Assembly (NCBI RefSeq): GCF_007680605.1
Contig: NZ_VEIO01000001.1
Span: 1,116,001-1,180,000 of the forward strand
Length of the DNA: 64,000 bases
Direction: 5' to 3'
DNA from: Paenibacillus xylanexedens
GTDB taxonomy: Bacteria > Bacillota > Bacilli > Paenibacillales > Paenibacillaceae
Within the stretch, counting starts at the first letter, position 1, and each line of letters begins with the position of its first letter. The notes below the pieces were generated by a model. The model was not told the DNA's origin, made no database searches, and worked only from the letters and a program-made list of their open reading frames with translations. A program made the position numbers and the translations under genes. Positions 9,352-18,313 of this stretch are shown here, in pieces.

Positions 9352-10068
9352 TTATTTTGTTACAGGGGCATCTGTGACACGAGCAATCACAAATCCATCG
9401 TATCCTTTACTGCCCACGGTTTGCAGTGCCGTGGCTTCAAGATGAGGGTGATCTCCGATGCATTCGAGGAAGGTTCGAACCCCTTGAACTCTCGGGTCTT
9501 CACTGTCAGAGTGAATGACTTCCCCATCCCTGATAATATTATCTCCGATGATCAAGCTTCCTGGTCGTGTCAGACGCAAAGCCCATCTCAGGTAATCCGG
9601 ATTGCTCGGTTTATCAGCATCGATGAAAATCAGATCAAAGGGTTCAGGGTACTCTTCCTTAATATCTGGGAGGGAGGTTAGTGCCGGGCCTACTCGAAGG
9701 TCTACTTTGTGCATTAGCCCAGCTCGGGTCAGATTGGCTTGAGCAATTTCCGCATGTTTAGGTTCTGACTCCAGCGAAACAATTCGTCCATGATCCGGCA
9801 GAGCTCTGGCCATCCAGATGGTGCTGTAAGCACCTAGAGTTCCAATCTCCAGTACGCGCGAAGCCCCCTGTATTTTCAGCAATAGCTGAAGGAACTTTCC
9901 CTGATTCGGTGTGACATCATGTGACGGTAGCCCTGCTTCTGCATTGGCTTCAAGTGCAGCTTGCAAGTCTTTGTCGTTTGGAAGAAGAAGGCTGTTTATA
10001 TAATGATCGACCTCATTCCAACGGGCGGGCTGGTTAACCTGGCTATTATTCAAATCATGCTTACTCAT
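9352..10068 (-). CDS. Class I SAM-dependent O-methyltransferase
   Basis: This 238-residue soluble enzyme resembles the catechol/caffeoyl-CoA O-methyltransferase group (Methyltransf_3). SAM motif I is VLEIGTLGAYSTIWMA. The acidic motif is VSLESEP. The metal-binding region reads DLIFIDADKP, followed by GDNIIRDGEV, which matches the DAxK and DN metal/substrate residues. The natural acceptor is unknown. The gene is divergent from a LysR regulator across 174 bases, a common arrangement for a LysR target, and a downstream MFS gene may form an operon with it. Confidence 0.85.
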   Translation of the reverse strand: MSKHDLNNSQVNQPARWNEVDHYINSLLLPNDKDLQAALEANAEAGLPSHDVTPNQGKFLQLLLKIQGASRVLEIGTLGAYSTIWMARALPDHGRIVSLESEPKHAEIAQANLTRAGLMHKVDLRVGPALTSLPDIKEEYPEPFDLIFIDADKPSNPDYLRWALRLTRPGSLIIGDNIIRDGEVIHSDSEDPRVQGVRTFLECIGDHPHLEATALQTVGSKGYDGFVIARVTDAPVTK

Positions 10069-10242
10069 TACACATCTTCCTTTCTGTTTGGCTGCATTTG
10101 TATTTCTTATAATTCAACTATAGAGGAGATTGAAATATAAATAAAATATATATTTTGTATGTTAATATATAATTAAGTTATATAATGTGATGATAAAATG
10201 TTGGATCAGTACGCCAGTAAGTAAGGAAGGGGGAGAAGTTGT
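10069..10242. promoter_or_regulatory. Divergent control region, methyltransferase/LysR
   Basis: The 174-base AT-rich spacer contains a perfect 14-bp palindrome AAAATATATATTTT (10143-10156) and further near-palindromic TATA tracts. LysR regulators typically bind such divergent spacers (T-N11-A motifs), so this probably holds both promoters. Individual boxes cannot be fixed confidently in such AT-rich sequence. Confidence 0.45.
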
Positions 10243-11142
10243 ATGAATTTGCATGGATTACGATTGTTTCACGCCATTGTGAGGTACGGCGGAGTTACCC
10301 GGGCTGCGGAAGAATTGAATATCAGTCAACCTGCGGTGTCTTCTCAGGTAAAACGATTTGAGCGTGAACTAGGCATAGGGCTGTTTGGTTCCGAAGGACG
10401 AAAACTTGTGCTTACCGATGCAGGGAAACATTTAATGGAATATGCCGAGCGTTTGTTTATGCTGGAACAGGAAGTAGAGCAATTTCTAGAGGACATGAGG
10501 GAGGGGAGAAAAGGACAGATTCGTCTCACGGCGACTTACTTGCCGGCCAATTTTTTGTTGCCGAGTTGGATTGCGACGTTCAAGCAGACACATGAGGATG
10601 TTGAGCTTGTGGTAAGCACAAGCAATACACAGATGGCTTTTGACCAGTTGCTTCGTTATGAAGCCGAGATTGCAATATACGGAGGAAGTGGAGTCAGTCA
10701 TCCGGGTGTGCATTGGGATAAGTTATTCGAGGATGAAATGTGGTTTGTGGTGCATCCAGATCATCCGTATGCAGGTCAAAACATTACATTGCACGAGATG
10801 ATGGCTGAGCCATTCATCATGCGTGAGAAAGGCAGTGCAACACGAGATCGACTGGCTGCCTTGTGCACGACCAATAACCTGCCCTCCCCACGAATAACAC
10901 TCCAGTTCAACGGATTAAACGAAACGATTAGCGCAGTAAAGGCAGGATATGGCGCTAATTTCATCTCATCCCTTGTTGTAAGAGAGGACGTTAATCAAGG
11001 TAAACTTGCCCGTGTATATGTACAAAACGTACAGTTACAGAATACGATTGCCATCTGTACACGGGCAGGAGAACAGTTGTCGCCAGCAGCAAAACAATTG
11101 GTTCAATGGATCAGGCAAGAAGCGCTTGCCATGCACTCTTAA
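10243..11142 (+). CDS. LysR-family transcriptional regulator
   Basis: This 299-residue protein has an N-terminal winged helix-turn-helix (residues 1-60; FHAIVRYGGVTRAAEELN, SQPAVSSQVKRFE) and a periplasmic-binding-like effector domain (about 90-295). AGGGGGAG precedes the ATG. It is divergently placed against the O-methyltransferase/MFS pair, which is its most likely target. The effector is unknown. It ends without an obvious terminator before the convergent DUF1275 gene. Confidence 0.88.
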   Translation: MNLHGLRLFHAIVRYGGVTRAAEELNISQPAVSSQVKRFERELGIGLFGSEGRKLVLTDAGKHLMEYAERLFMLEQEVEQFLEDMREGRKGQIRLTATYLPANFLLPSWIATFKQTHEDVELVVSTSNTQMAFDQLLRYEAEIAIYGGSGVSHPGVHWDKLFEDEMWFVVHPDHPYAGQNITLHEMMAEPFIMREKGSATRDRLAALCTTNNLPSPRITLQFNGLNETISAVKAGYGANFISSLVVREDVNQGKLARVYVQNVQLQNTIAICTRAGEQLSPAAKQLVQWIRQEALAMHS

Positions 11143-11198
11143 ATAAATTGTTAAGTATTATGAACGTGTTTCAGCAGCGCATCATCGCAAATGTCCTC

Positions 11199-11924
11199 TC
11201 ACTCCGGATTACGATGTAGCTCTAATTCTTTGCCCCAAGACGTGAATCTTGCCTGGAGTGTTACGCCGGCAATGACCAGTACAGGAACCCAGACCGCTAC
11301 TAGTGGCACATGATGGAAAAGCAATGCTGCGATGATGACCCCGCCGAGATAGATCACAACTGCGCCTGCACGCAGGTAGGCGTCTGTAGACAGCGCTTTG
11401 ACCAAGGAGCGGATATTGGCATGTCTTAACCGATGAAGAATGCTTACAGCATCTTCAATCACCGCCGCCAGATTATTAGTGAGCACCGTTGTCGAGATTC
11501 CCGCAACACCAATCCTCCGGGCAGCCGTTGTTTGCATCCCCATGGCCACTGCAAGCAGTACAATTAACAGATAGGATAATTGCTCGGAAAAGGGAGTGAG
11601 CATAAGGACTGCAAACAGCAGAAGTAGTATGCTTTCAACGGTAAATACGGCAGTGACCTGCGGGGACCAGCCGTTTTTGATTTTGACTTTTCCAAGCACA
11701 TGTGCCGCGATTGCATTCCCCGCAATAAAACCGATAAGGGCGAGCAAAGCACGCAGTACAACAAACTCCTGAGCACGGGCAATAGCGATACCCAGCAGCA
11801 CGATGTTTCCTGTCATATTGGCTGTGAGTACATGCCCAAGCCCTAGATACCCGATGACATCGACCATACCGGCTGACATGCAGAGCAGTAACATGGCGTA
11901 TTTCTGGAGATGATTTTGATTCAT
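11199..11924 (-). CDS. DUF1275 (YoaK-type) membrane protein
   Basis: This 241-residue protein has about six membrane helices and the characteristic N-terminal segment LLLCMSAGMVDVIGYLGLGHVLTANMTGNIVLLGI, which is typical of DUF1275/YoaK proteins. Their function is unknown. The start at 11924 has AGGACGGG upstream; a longer frame from 12014 would prefix 30 soluble residues without a ribosome site. It is convergent with the LysR gene. Confidence 0.8.
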   Translation of the reverse strand: MNQNHLQKYAMLLLCMSAGMVDVIGYLGLGHVLTANMTGNIVLLGIAIARAQEFVVLRALLALIGFIAGNAIAAHVLGKVKIKNGWSPQVTAVFTVESILLLLFAVLMLTPFSEQLSYLLIVLLAVAMGMQTTAARRIGVAGISTTVLTNNLAAVIEDAVSILHRLRHANIRSLVKALSTDAYLRAGAVVIYLGGVIIAALLFHHVPLVAVWVPVLVIAGVTLQARFTSWGKELELHRNPE

Positions 11925-12153
11925 ATTTTCCCGTCCTTTCAAGCAAACATAACTTCTCCAGTATACAGCTATTGCACCGCCTTCATCAAAACGAAATCTG
12001 AACCAAAGCGGCACATGTACATTTCTAAAATTCGTTTATTCATGTCAGATGTTTTATAATGATATAGAAGACATGTCATAAGACCAGCGTTCATACGAAT
12101 GTATACAAGTTGGTTATCAAATCATAGAGGTGTCAAAAGAAAGGAAGAAACTG

Positions 12154-12903
12154 ATGATGAATGCTCCGCATCCGATTGACCAGTTCAAGAAATTCAAATA
12201 CGAAATTACACGATTTATGATGATCTATAAATTTGCGCTGGATCAGATGGAAACCAAAATAGAAGTGCTGAAAGAAGAGTTCCAGTCCCTTCATGATTAC
12301 AGTCCGATTGAGCATACCAAGTCGAGATTGAAGTCTCCCGAGAGCATTATGAATAAAATGTTCCGTAAAAATCATGAGCTGACGTTTGAAAGCATCAAGC
12401 AAAATATTAAGGATATTGCCGGTGTACGCATCACATGTTCGTTCATTTCTGATATTTATCGGATTAAGGATATGCTGTGCAACCAAAGTGACTTGCGTGT
12501 GCTCGAAGTGAAAGACTACATCCAAAATCCGAAACCGAACGGATATCAAAGTTTGCATCTGCTTGTGGAAGTGCCGGTATACATGTCCAATGGCGAGGAA
12601 CGTGCCTGTGTGGAAATTCAGATTCGTACGATCGCAATGGATTTCTGGGCAAGTCTTGAACATAAAATCTTTTATAAATACAACAAAGATGTTCCGGAAC
12701 ATTTAACAAGAGAACTGAAAAGTGCGGCGGATTCTGCCAATGCATTGGATCACCAAATGGAACGTTTGCACCGTGAGATCCAGGAGATCAAGGACGCCGA
12801 GAACGAACGGGATGATGAGGAGTTACGCCGGATTATTATCAATAATCAACAGTTCACCCTGCCGAACAACTTGCTCAGATTGCTTGGAGATGGAGAAAAC
12901 TAA
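12154..12903 (+). CDS. relP: Small alarmone synthetase, RelP/SasA (YwaC) type
   Basis: This 249-residue cytosolic protein has only a (p)ppGpp synthetase domain, with no HD hydrolase or TGS/ACT domains. It resembles B. subtilis YwaC (SasA): YKFALD near the N-terminus, SPIEHTKSRLKS, DIAGVRITCSFISDIY (catalytic Asp region), VKDYIQNPKPNGYQSLH (the G-loop and Tyr that stacks on the acceptor) and EIQIRTIAMDFWASLEHK. These segments match the RelP subgroup better than RelQ/YjbM. The start was chosen at 12154 because AAAGGAAG lies six bases upstream; a GTG at 12130 is less likely. It makes pppGpp/ppGpp under cell-wall or other stress. An MFS gene follows 45 bases later. Confidence 0.88.
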   Translation: MMNAPHPIDQFKKFKYEITRFMMIYKFALDQMETKIEVLKEEFQSLHDYSPIEHTKSRLKSPESIMNKMFRKNHELTFESIKQNIKDIAGVRITCSFISDIYRIKDMLCNQSDLRVLEVKDYIQNPKPNGYQSLHLLVEVPVYMSNGEERACVEIQIRTIAMDFWASLEHKIFYKYNKDVPEHLTRELKSAADSANALDHQMERLHREIQEIKDAENERDDEELRRIIINNQQFTLPNNLLRLLGDGEN

Positions 12904-12948
12904 AAATGAACATGGCAACACGATTGGAACGAAAGGGACATCTTTGGG

Positions 12949-14187
12949 ATGAAAAGTAAAGCAGCAGCTTCATTACACACCACGGCTACGCCAAGAGTGA
13001 GAATGGCGCTAATTCTTGGGACGCTCTCCGCATTCGGACCGCTGTCTCTGGATATGTATCTGCCAGCCCTGCCAACGCTGGCGGATGAATTTGGCTCGTC
13101 CACTTCGTATGCTCAGCTTAGCCTGACAGCATGTATGATCGGGCTTGCGCTGGGTCAGTTGCTCGCGGGGCCATTAAGCGATGTGAGAGGTCGCCGAATG
13201 CCTCTGATTGCCGGACTTGTGCTTTATACAATTGCGTCTATATTATGCCTCATCAGCCCATCGATGGGCTCGTTTGTTGTGTTACGTTTTATTCAAGGTT
13301 TGGCCGGAGCGGCGGGGATTGTCATCGCGCGTGCAGTGGTCAGGGACGTATATGAGGGTCCAGAACTGACCCGCTTCTTTTCTCTGTTAATGCTTATTAA
13401 CGGAGTGGCACCTATCGCGGCACCGATTATAGGTGGACAAATCCTGACGTATACTTCATGGCGGGGCGTATTTATTTTGCTAAGTCTTATCGGCGTGCTC
13501 GCGCTTCTCGCGGTCATCTTTGGTTTGGGCGAGACACTTCCGGCACAAAAAAGATCGAGCGGGGGGCTTAAGCAGACGTTGTTGACGTTTGGCAGCATAG
13601 TGAGGAATCGCCGTTTTATGGGTTATGCTCTAACGCAAGGTTTCGCAGCGGCAGGCATGTTCGCTTACATATCGGGATCACCATTTGTGCTTCAGAAAAT
13701 ATACGGGGTGTCCCCTCAAATGTTCAGTATATGTTTTGCCATCAATGGACTTGGCATTATTCTTGCCAGCCAGATTGCAGGCCGGCTTGCCGGTAAGGTA
13801 TCGGAGACACGGCTGTTAATCGCCGGATTACTTATAGCGGCAGTCGGGGGAACTTCCTTACTTATCGCGATCCTTGCTGGTGGCGGGCTGATTTCAGTGC
13901 TAATACCCTTATTCATGGTTGTATCCAGCGTGGGGTTGATTAATACAGCGTCGTTCGCGCTGGCTATGGCGGATCAGGCGAAATCTGCTGGAAGTGCATC
14001 AGCGTTGATTGGTGTTATGACCTTTCTGTTTGGCGGACTCGTTGCTCCACTCGTGGGTCTTGGAGGAGAACATACGGCTGTGCCCATGGGAATTGTGATC
14101 GCGTGTGCTGATCTGGGGGCATTGTTCTTGTATGTTGTCATGATCGGCAGAAGCAAACCGAAACAGTCCATTTCTACAACTGCATAG
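12949..14187 (+). CDS. Bcr/CflA-family MFS drug efflux transporter
   Basis: This 412-residue protein has 12 predicted helices. It carries the Bcr/CflA hallmark LSLDMYLPALPTLADEF in helix 1, motif A as GPLSDVRGRRMPL, and RFIQGLAGAAGIVIARAVVRD in helix 4 (antiporter motif region). It is a proton-driven exporter of small toxic compounds; the substrate is unknown. The ribosome site is modest (AAAGGGA, somewhat far). It lies 45 bases after the alarmone synthetase gene and may be translated from the same transcript. A strong terminator follows. Confidence 0.85.
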   Translation: MKSKAAASLHTTATPRVRMALILGTLSAFGPLSLDMYLPALPTLADEFGSSTSYAQLSLTACMIGLALGQLLAGPLSDVRGRRMPLIAGLVLYTIASILCLISPSMGSFVVLRFIQGLAGAAGIVIARAVVRDVYEGPELTRFFSLLMLINGVAPIAAPIIGGQILTYTSWRGVFILLSLIGVLALLAVIFGLGETLPAQKRSSGGLKQTLLTFGSIVRNRRFMGYALTQGFAAAGMFAYISGSPFVLQKIYGVSPQMFSICFAINGLGIILASQIAGRLAGKVSETRLLIAGLLIAAVGGTSLLIAILAGGGLISVLIPLFMVVSSVGLINTASFALAMADQAKSAGSASALIGVMTFLFGGLVAPLVGLGGEHTAVPMGIVIACADLGALFLYVVMIGRSKPKQSISTTA

Positions 14188-14205
14188 TGCTTTGGTATAA
14201 CCAGG

Positions 14206-14248
14206 AACGGCCCGCAGGGAAGCATATTCTTCCAATGCGGGCCGTTTT
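14206..14248. terminator. Bidirectional terminator
   Basis: The 11-bp perfect stem AACGGCCCGCA / TGCGGGCCGTT (14206-14216 with 14236-14246), GC-rich, is followed by T. It lies between the convergent MFS gene and the Pro/Gly-rich gene. Confidence 0.85.
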
Positions 14249-14262
14249 AGTCTGTCTGCCAA

Positions 14263-14901
14263 TCAACAAAGGGCGAACAAAATTTGGGTGTTGAGCAGAA
14301 TTCCTGGTGTCTGGTATGGATAGAAATAGCCGACAACAAAGCCAAACAAATTAATGGCAGGCCACATTAAATACACATCATTATACGTAAACACGAGCGA
14401 CCACCGGTTATAACAGAAGTTAGGGAGTACACGCTGCTCTTGATCACGAGGCGCGGCCGCACCTGTCTGTGCAAATTGAACGGCTTGTGTCAAGCTTTGC
14501 GGTTGCTGCTGCAGGAAGAGTGGCAGCAGACCAGGACTGCTTTTGATAAGGTTATACAAAAATAACATCTCGGCAGGCGGCTGACCCACCGGGCGAGGAT
14601 AGGCACTTAGCAAGGAAGGAAGATTCCCCTGAGCTAGCTGTGCTGGCACACCTGGAGCTGGGCCCGGACCAGGAACAGGACCCGGCATGCCGCCAGGGAA
14701 ATAGGGGCCAGGAGGGGTTCCTGCACCAGGAATGAAAGGAGGATAGGAACCCGGGCTTCCGGGAATGCCTGGCGGGGTTTGCCCTCCAGGGAGACTGCCT
14801 CCACCCGGGAAGAGTGGAGGGAATTGAATGGAACGCTCTTCGCCGTAACTTGTATAACGACCATCATAATAACCTGCATAAGGGTAATAAACATGGTTCA
14901 T
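14263..14901 (-). CDS. Pro/Gly-rich hypothetical protein
   Basis: This 212-residue protein has three parts: a Tyr-rich N-terminus (HVYYPYAGYYDGRYTSYG), a low-complexity Pro/Gly stretch (about residues 30-95, repeated PG, PGG and PGP), and a more ordinary C-terminal domain of about 110 residues with a CYNRW segment and an aromatic end. No signal peptide is seen. The composition recalls Bacilli spore-coat or surface proteins, but I do not recognise a family. GGAAGG lies 12 bases before the chosen ATG; two upstream ATGs (14913, 14925) lack usable spacing. Confidence 0.6.
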   Translation of the reverse strand: MNHVYYPYAGYYDGRYTSYGEERSIQFPPLFPGGGSLPGGQTPPGIPGSPGSYPPFIPGAGTPPGPYFPGGMPGPVPGPGPAPGVPAQLAQGNLPSLLSAYPRPVGQPPAEMLFLYNLIKSSPGLLPLFLQQQPQSLTQAVQFAQTGAAAPRDQEQRVLPNFCYNRWSLVFTYNDVYLMWPAINLFGFVVGYFYPYQTPGILLNTQILFALC

Positions 14902-15051
14902 GTTCAAGAACATCCTTCCTGTCATCTTATTCTGAAAACAGTCTATGACGGTATTCGCCTAGTTGTGATTGTTTAACAAGTGTGTATTTCTAAACGTGAG
15001 CAATGAAAATGGGACACTCATGATTGCCATTAGGTCTATACAAGTATTTTT

Positions 15052-15081
15052 TTGTTTTTAGGGACGGTATGCATATATAAT
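15052..15081 (+). promoter_or_regulatory. Probable SigA promoter for flavin reductase-like gene
   Basis: TTGTTT (15052-15057) and a perfect TATAAT (15076-15081) are separated by 18 bases, about 75 bases upstream of the start codon. Confidence 0.5.
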
Positions 15082-15155
15082 AACGAAGAAGAAAGCAGAA
15101 GATTACGAAGATGAGGATCAGCCTCATGCATGCGACTAGGAAAGGGGACTTACAT

Positions 15156-15776
15156 ATGTATTCACTAAATCCGGAAGAACTCACGGCTAAAGATAATTAT
15201 AAATTAATGAGCGGTTCAATCGTACCGCGTCCGATTGCCTTTGTAACCACGCTCTCAGATCATGATGGAATCATTAATGCAGCGCCATTTAGCTTTTTTA
15301 ATGTGGTGAGCTCTGATCCGCCATTGTTATCTATCTCGGTGGGACGTAAAAATGGCGTAATGAAGGATACGGCACGCAATGTCCTCGCCCATAATGAACT
15401 GGTTGTGCATATTTGTGACGAAGACATTATTGAAGACGTCAATGAAACGGCGGCTTTACTGGAGCCGCATGAAAGTGAATTGGAAAGAACTCGTCTGACA
15501 ACTGTTCCCAGTTCCGTGGTCGCTGTACCCGGAATTCAGGAAGCGCTGATCCGGATGGAGTGTAAGCTGTATCAGCATATTCCGATCTCGAATGATGAAG
15601 GCGTGCCTGTAAGTGACCTGCTTCTGGTCCGTATCGTGCAGTATCATTTTAGCGAAAAGATCTATCTTGCAGATAAAGGGTATATCTTGATGGATCAGTT
15701 AAAACCGGTCAGTCGTCTGGCAGGTAATGATTATGCCAAACTGGGTGATCGATTCACGGTTATTCGGCCCGAATAA
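15156..15776 (+). CDS. Flavin reductase-like FMN-binding split-barrel protein
   Basis: This 206-residue protein has the family signature IVPRPIAFVTTLS near residue 25, followed by NAAPFSFFNVVSSDPPLLSISVG. Those segments form the FMN-binding split barrel of the flavin_reduct family. The role is NAD(P)H-dependent flavin reduction or a related FMN-binding function; the partner is unknown. The ATG at 15156 follows AAAGGGG at about 9 bases; a 15-residue upstream extension is unlikely. It is monocistronic, with a promoter before and a hairpin after. Confidence 0.8.
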   Translation: MYSLNPEELTAKDNYKLMSGSIVPRPIAFVTTLSDHDGIINAAPFSFFNVVSSDPPLLSISVGRKNGVMKDTARNVLAHNELVVHICDEDIIEDVNETAALLEPHESELERTRLTTVPSSVVAVPGIQEALIRMECKLYQHIPISNDEGVPVSDLLLVRIVQYHFSEKIYLADKGYILMDQLKPVSRLAGNDYAKLGDRFTVIRPE

Positions 15777-15800
15777 TTGGATATGAAATGAAACCGCTAG

Positions 15801-15841
15801 GACGAACAGCCCCATGTAGCATATACATGAGGCTATTTGTC
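15801..15841 (+). terminator. Terminator-like hairpin
   Basis: AGCCCCATGTA (15808-15818) pairs with TACATGAGGCT (15824-15834) with one mismatch, and outer GAC..GTC pairs extend the stem. T-rich sequence follows but is interrupted. Confidence 0.55.
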
Positions 15842-15957
15842 TTTGTTTCATTAGAAACATAATCATGTTTGCTGATGAATAGACTTGTACTATACAAATC
15901 ATGTCTTATGGTGCTAACCATAATTAGAATCCAATTTATATGCAGAGGAGCTTGGGG

Positions 15958-18108
15958 ATGGGATATCGAAGCTTGGCTGCCCTCATTAGTCGATATCCGT
16001 GGTTTATTATCATCTGCTGGGTGTTTATCATCGGGATGTCAGTCGCCTGGGCGTGGAAGTTGCCTGACATGGTTCAGGATCACGGGTTAAAGCTGGCCGG
16101 GGGACAAGCCCAAACCGTAGAACAGATATTGGACCAGGAATTTGGCTCCCCGCCTGATCCGGTCGTGTTACTTTTTAATAAACTCCCGAATACTTCTGAG
16201 ATATCCTTCAAGACGTGGATTCAAGAACAGCTTGACGCAGTCCGCACCTTGCCAGCGATATCCTCAGTGGTTTCCCCTTTTGATGTAAACACACAGGGAA
16301 GAATGTTGCGTGATAATCAGGCTTACGCTCTGGTACACATGGACATCGCACCTCACCGGATGAAGCATCCACTTGCTCAATTACGAGAGATTCTTGAAGT
16401 GGACAAGCAAGCTGATGTGCCTGGAACCGTGCAACTTACAGGAAAAACCGTGGTACAACAGGATGTAAATCGACTGAGCTTTCAGGATTTAGAACAAGCA
16501 GAGATCGTGGGACTACCGATCGCATTCGTCATTCTTTGCGTTGCATTCAGAGGACTGTATGCGGCATGTATTGCTGTCATGATGGGGATCAGTGCAGTGA
16601 TTACGGCGATGGGCATAACGTCTTTGCTGGGTCATTATCTGGAACTTTCCAACTTTATTATTAACGTGATTCCAATGGTGGGTATGGCGCTCAGTATTGA
16701 TTTTGCACTTATTATTCTGAGCAGATACAGGGAGGAATTAAAGCAGCGTTACGCAAGTACAGACAAGTTAAATAGTGAGCGCAACAGCATCAACCAACGC
16801 GAAATTTTGGAACGGACATTGGGCACAGCTGGTCGAGCGGTTCTGTTCTCAGCGGCATGTGTGTTTCTGGGTTTGCTGGGTCTGCTCTGGATCAGGCTAC
16901 CTATGTTTCTCAGTGTGTCGCTTGGGGCTACCATTGTTCTTGTGCTGGCCTTGATGTTAAATGTAACCTTGTTACCCGCTATTCTTTGCCTAAGTACAGA
17001 CCGATTATTTGCTCGCGTAACACGCATATCCAGCGTTACAGGACAACAAACAAAGGATAACACACTTGAACACAGTTTCTGGTACCACTGGTCAGCGATT
17101 GTTATGAAACGTCCTGTATGGATGGGGCTCGCAGGCACAACGTTACTATTGTGTTGCGTGTTTCCCGTTACACGGATGGATTTGTCCGTTCCCGATGCTT
17201 CTTCCTTACCATCCAGAATGGAGTCCCGTCAAGCATCTGAGCAGATCGAGCAAAATTTCGGTCAGGAACATATTGCTCGGGTCGATATTATCATCGGGAA
17301 AAAGGATAAGCCGTTAACAGCTTCTCACTGGGAGATAGCCGAACACAAAGTAACCAAGCTTCAACAGGATGAAAGAGTGGTGAGTATTGACTCCCGAGGG
17401 GGCATTTCGGATTCTTTTATTCGCTTAACGGTTGGTGTATATGGGGAAGCGGGTTCAGATGAGATGAAAGAATGGCTGCGGCAGACAAGAGCAGATGATG
17501 TAATAGCCCAGACAGAGAGTATTCCAATTCGTTATGGCGGCGAAGCGGTTTATGAGGATGAGATCAAGTATGAAATTGCGCAACAGTTGCCCAAGGTCCT
17601 TGTATTTGTCGTGGTAAGCAACTATCTGGTGTTGCTACTCGCGTTCCGTTCTCTACTAATACCACTAAAAGCGATTCTGATGAACTTGCTTAGTCTGGCC
17701 GCTTCGTTTGGCATACTTGTATGGGTCTTTAACGAGGGTCATCTGGGAATGGAAGTATCATCCATCGCCATCATGATTCCTGTTTTTATTGCTGGGCTGG
17801 TATTCGGCATATCGATGGACTACGGTGTTTTTATGTTGAGCCGGATACAGGAAGTGTACAGACAAACAGGAGACAGTGACACAGCCGTTCAACAAGGCTT
17901 GGCTTCAACGGGTCGTTTAATTACGTCTGCAGCAGGTATTTTACTGGCGGTAACGGTTCCCTTTGCCTTTGCCGAGGTGGAAGGGGTAAGACAGCTAGGC
18001 ATCGGGATCACAGCAGCTGTATTCATCGATGTGACGCTAATCCGTCTTGTGCTTGTTCCATCCTTGATGAAACTGATGGGGAGATGGAACTGGTGGCTGC
18101 CTGGCTGA
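15958..18108 (+). CDS. MMPL/RND-superfamily membrane transporter
   Basis: This 716-residue protein has the MmpL layout: one helix, an extracytoplasmic domain (about 40-165), a cluster of helices, a second extracytoplasmic domain (about 395-540) and a second helix cluster. The paired helix-4/10 motifs are SIDFALIILSRYREEL and GISMDYGVFMLSR, whose Asp-Phe/Tyr residues carry protons in MmpL proteins. It resembles B. subtilis YdfJ in size and layout and is probably a proton-driven exporter of lipids or hydrophobic compounds. The ATG at 15958 has GAGGAG upstream; an ATG at 15940 overlaps that site. It stands alone, with no adjacent regulator. Confidence 0.82.
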   Translation: MGYRSLAALISRYPWFIIICWVFIIGMSVAWAWKLPDMVQDHGLKLAGGQAQTVEQILDQEFGSPPDPVVLLFNKLPNTSEISFKTWIQEQLDAVRTLPAISSVVSPFDVNTQGRMLRDNQAYALVHMDIAPHRMKHPLAQLREILEVDKQADVPGTVQLTGKTVVQQDVNRLSFQDLEQAEIVGLPIAFVILCVAFRGLYAACIAVMMGISAVITAMGITSLLGHYLELSNFIINVIPMVGMALSIDFALIILSRYREELKQRYASTDKLNSERNSINQREILERTLGTAGRAVLFSAACVFLGLLGLLWIRLPMFLSVSLGATIVLVLALMLNVTLLPAILCLSTDRLFARVTRISSVTGQQTKDNTLEHSFWYHWSAIVMKRPVWMGLAGTTLLLCCVFPVTRMDLSVPDASSLPSRMESRQASEQIEQNFGQEHIARVDIIIGKKDKPLTASHWEIAEHKVTKLQQDERVVSIDSRGGISDSFIRLTVGVYGEAGSDEMKEWLRQTRADDVIAQTESIPIRYGGEAVYEDEIKYEIAQQLPKVLVFVVVSNYLVLLLAFRSLLIPLKAILMNLLSLAASFGILVWVFNEGHLGMEVSSIAIMIPVFIAGLVFGISMDYGVFMLSRIQEVYRQTGDSDTAVQQGLASTGRLITSAAGILLAVTVPFAFAEVEGVRQLGIGITAAVFIDVTLIRLVLVPSLMKLMGRWNWWLPG

Positions 18109-18172
18109 TTGTAGATAAATAAAGAAGGGGATTTGTAGCCACGAGAATTCAGTCGTCTCTAGTTATATCAAG

Positions 18173-18215
18173 GGTATTCTGAAACCTGAATTTAGGTTTG
18201 GAATATTCCTTTTTT
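18173..18215 (+). terminator. Terminator after MMPL gene
   Basis: AAACCT (18182-18187) pairs with AGGTTT (18194-18199), with weaker outer pairing (GGTATTC with GAATATTCC), followed by a T-rich run. Confidence 0.6.
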
Positions 18216-18242
18216 ATTTAACTAATTTAGAAAAAAATAGTG

Positions 18243-18261
18243 ATTTTCATCCTATGAAAAT
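18243..18261. promoter_or_regulatory. Inverted repeat upstream of ABC exporter
   Basis: The perfect 8-3-8 inverted repeat ATTTTCAT / ATGAAAAT lies 53 bases before the ABC ATPase start. A second, shorter repeat GATAG / CTATC follows (18263-18279). Either could be an operator; no regulator gene is adjacent. Confidence 0.4.
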
Positions 18262-18313
18262 AGATAGCATTACCCTATCATATGCATGTTGGAATACTCA
18301 GGAGGGGTAAAAT

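Noticed and set aside
12133..12702. 189-residue reading frame antisense to the alarmone synthetase gene
   Set aside because: It is a shadow of a well-conserved coding frame, without a ribosome site or recognisable domain.
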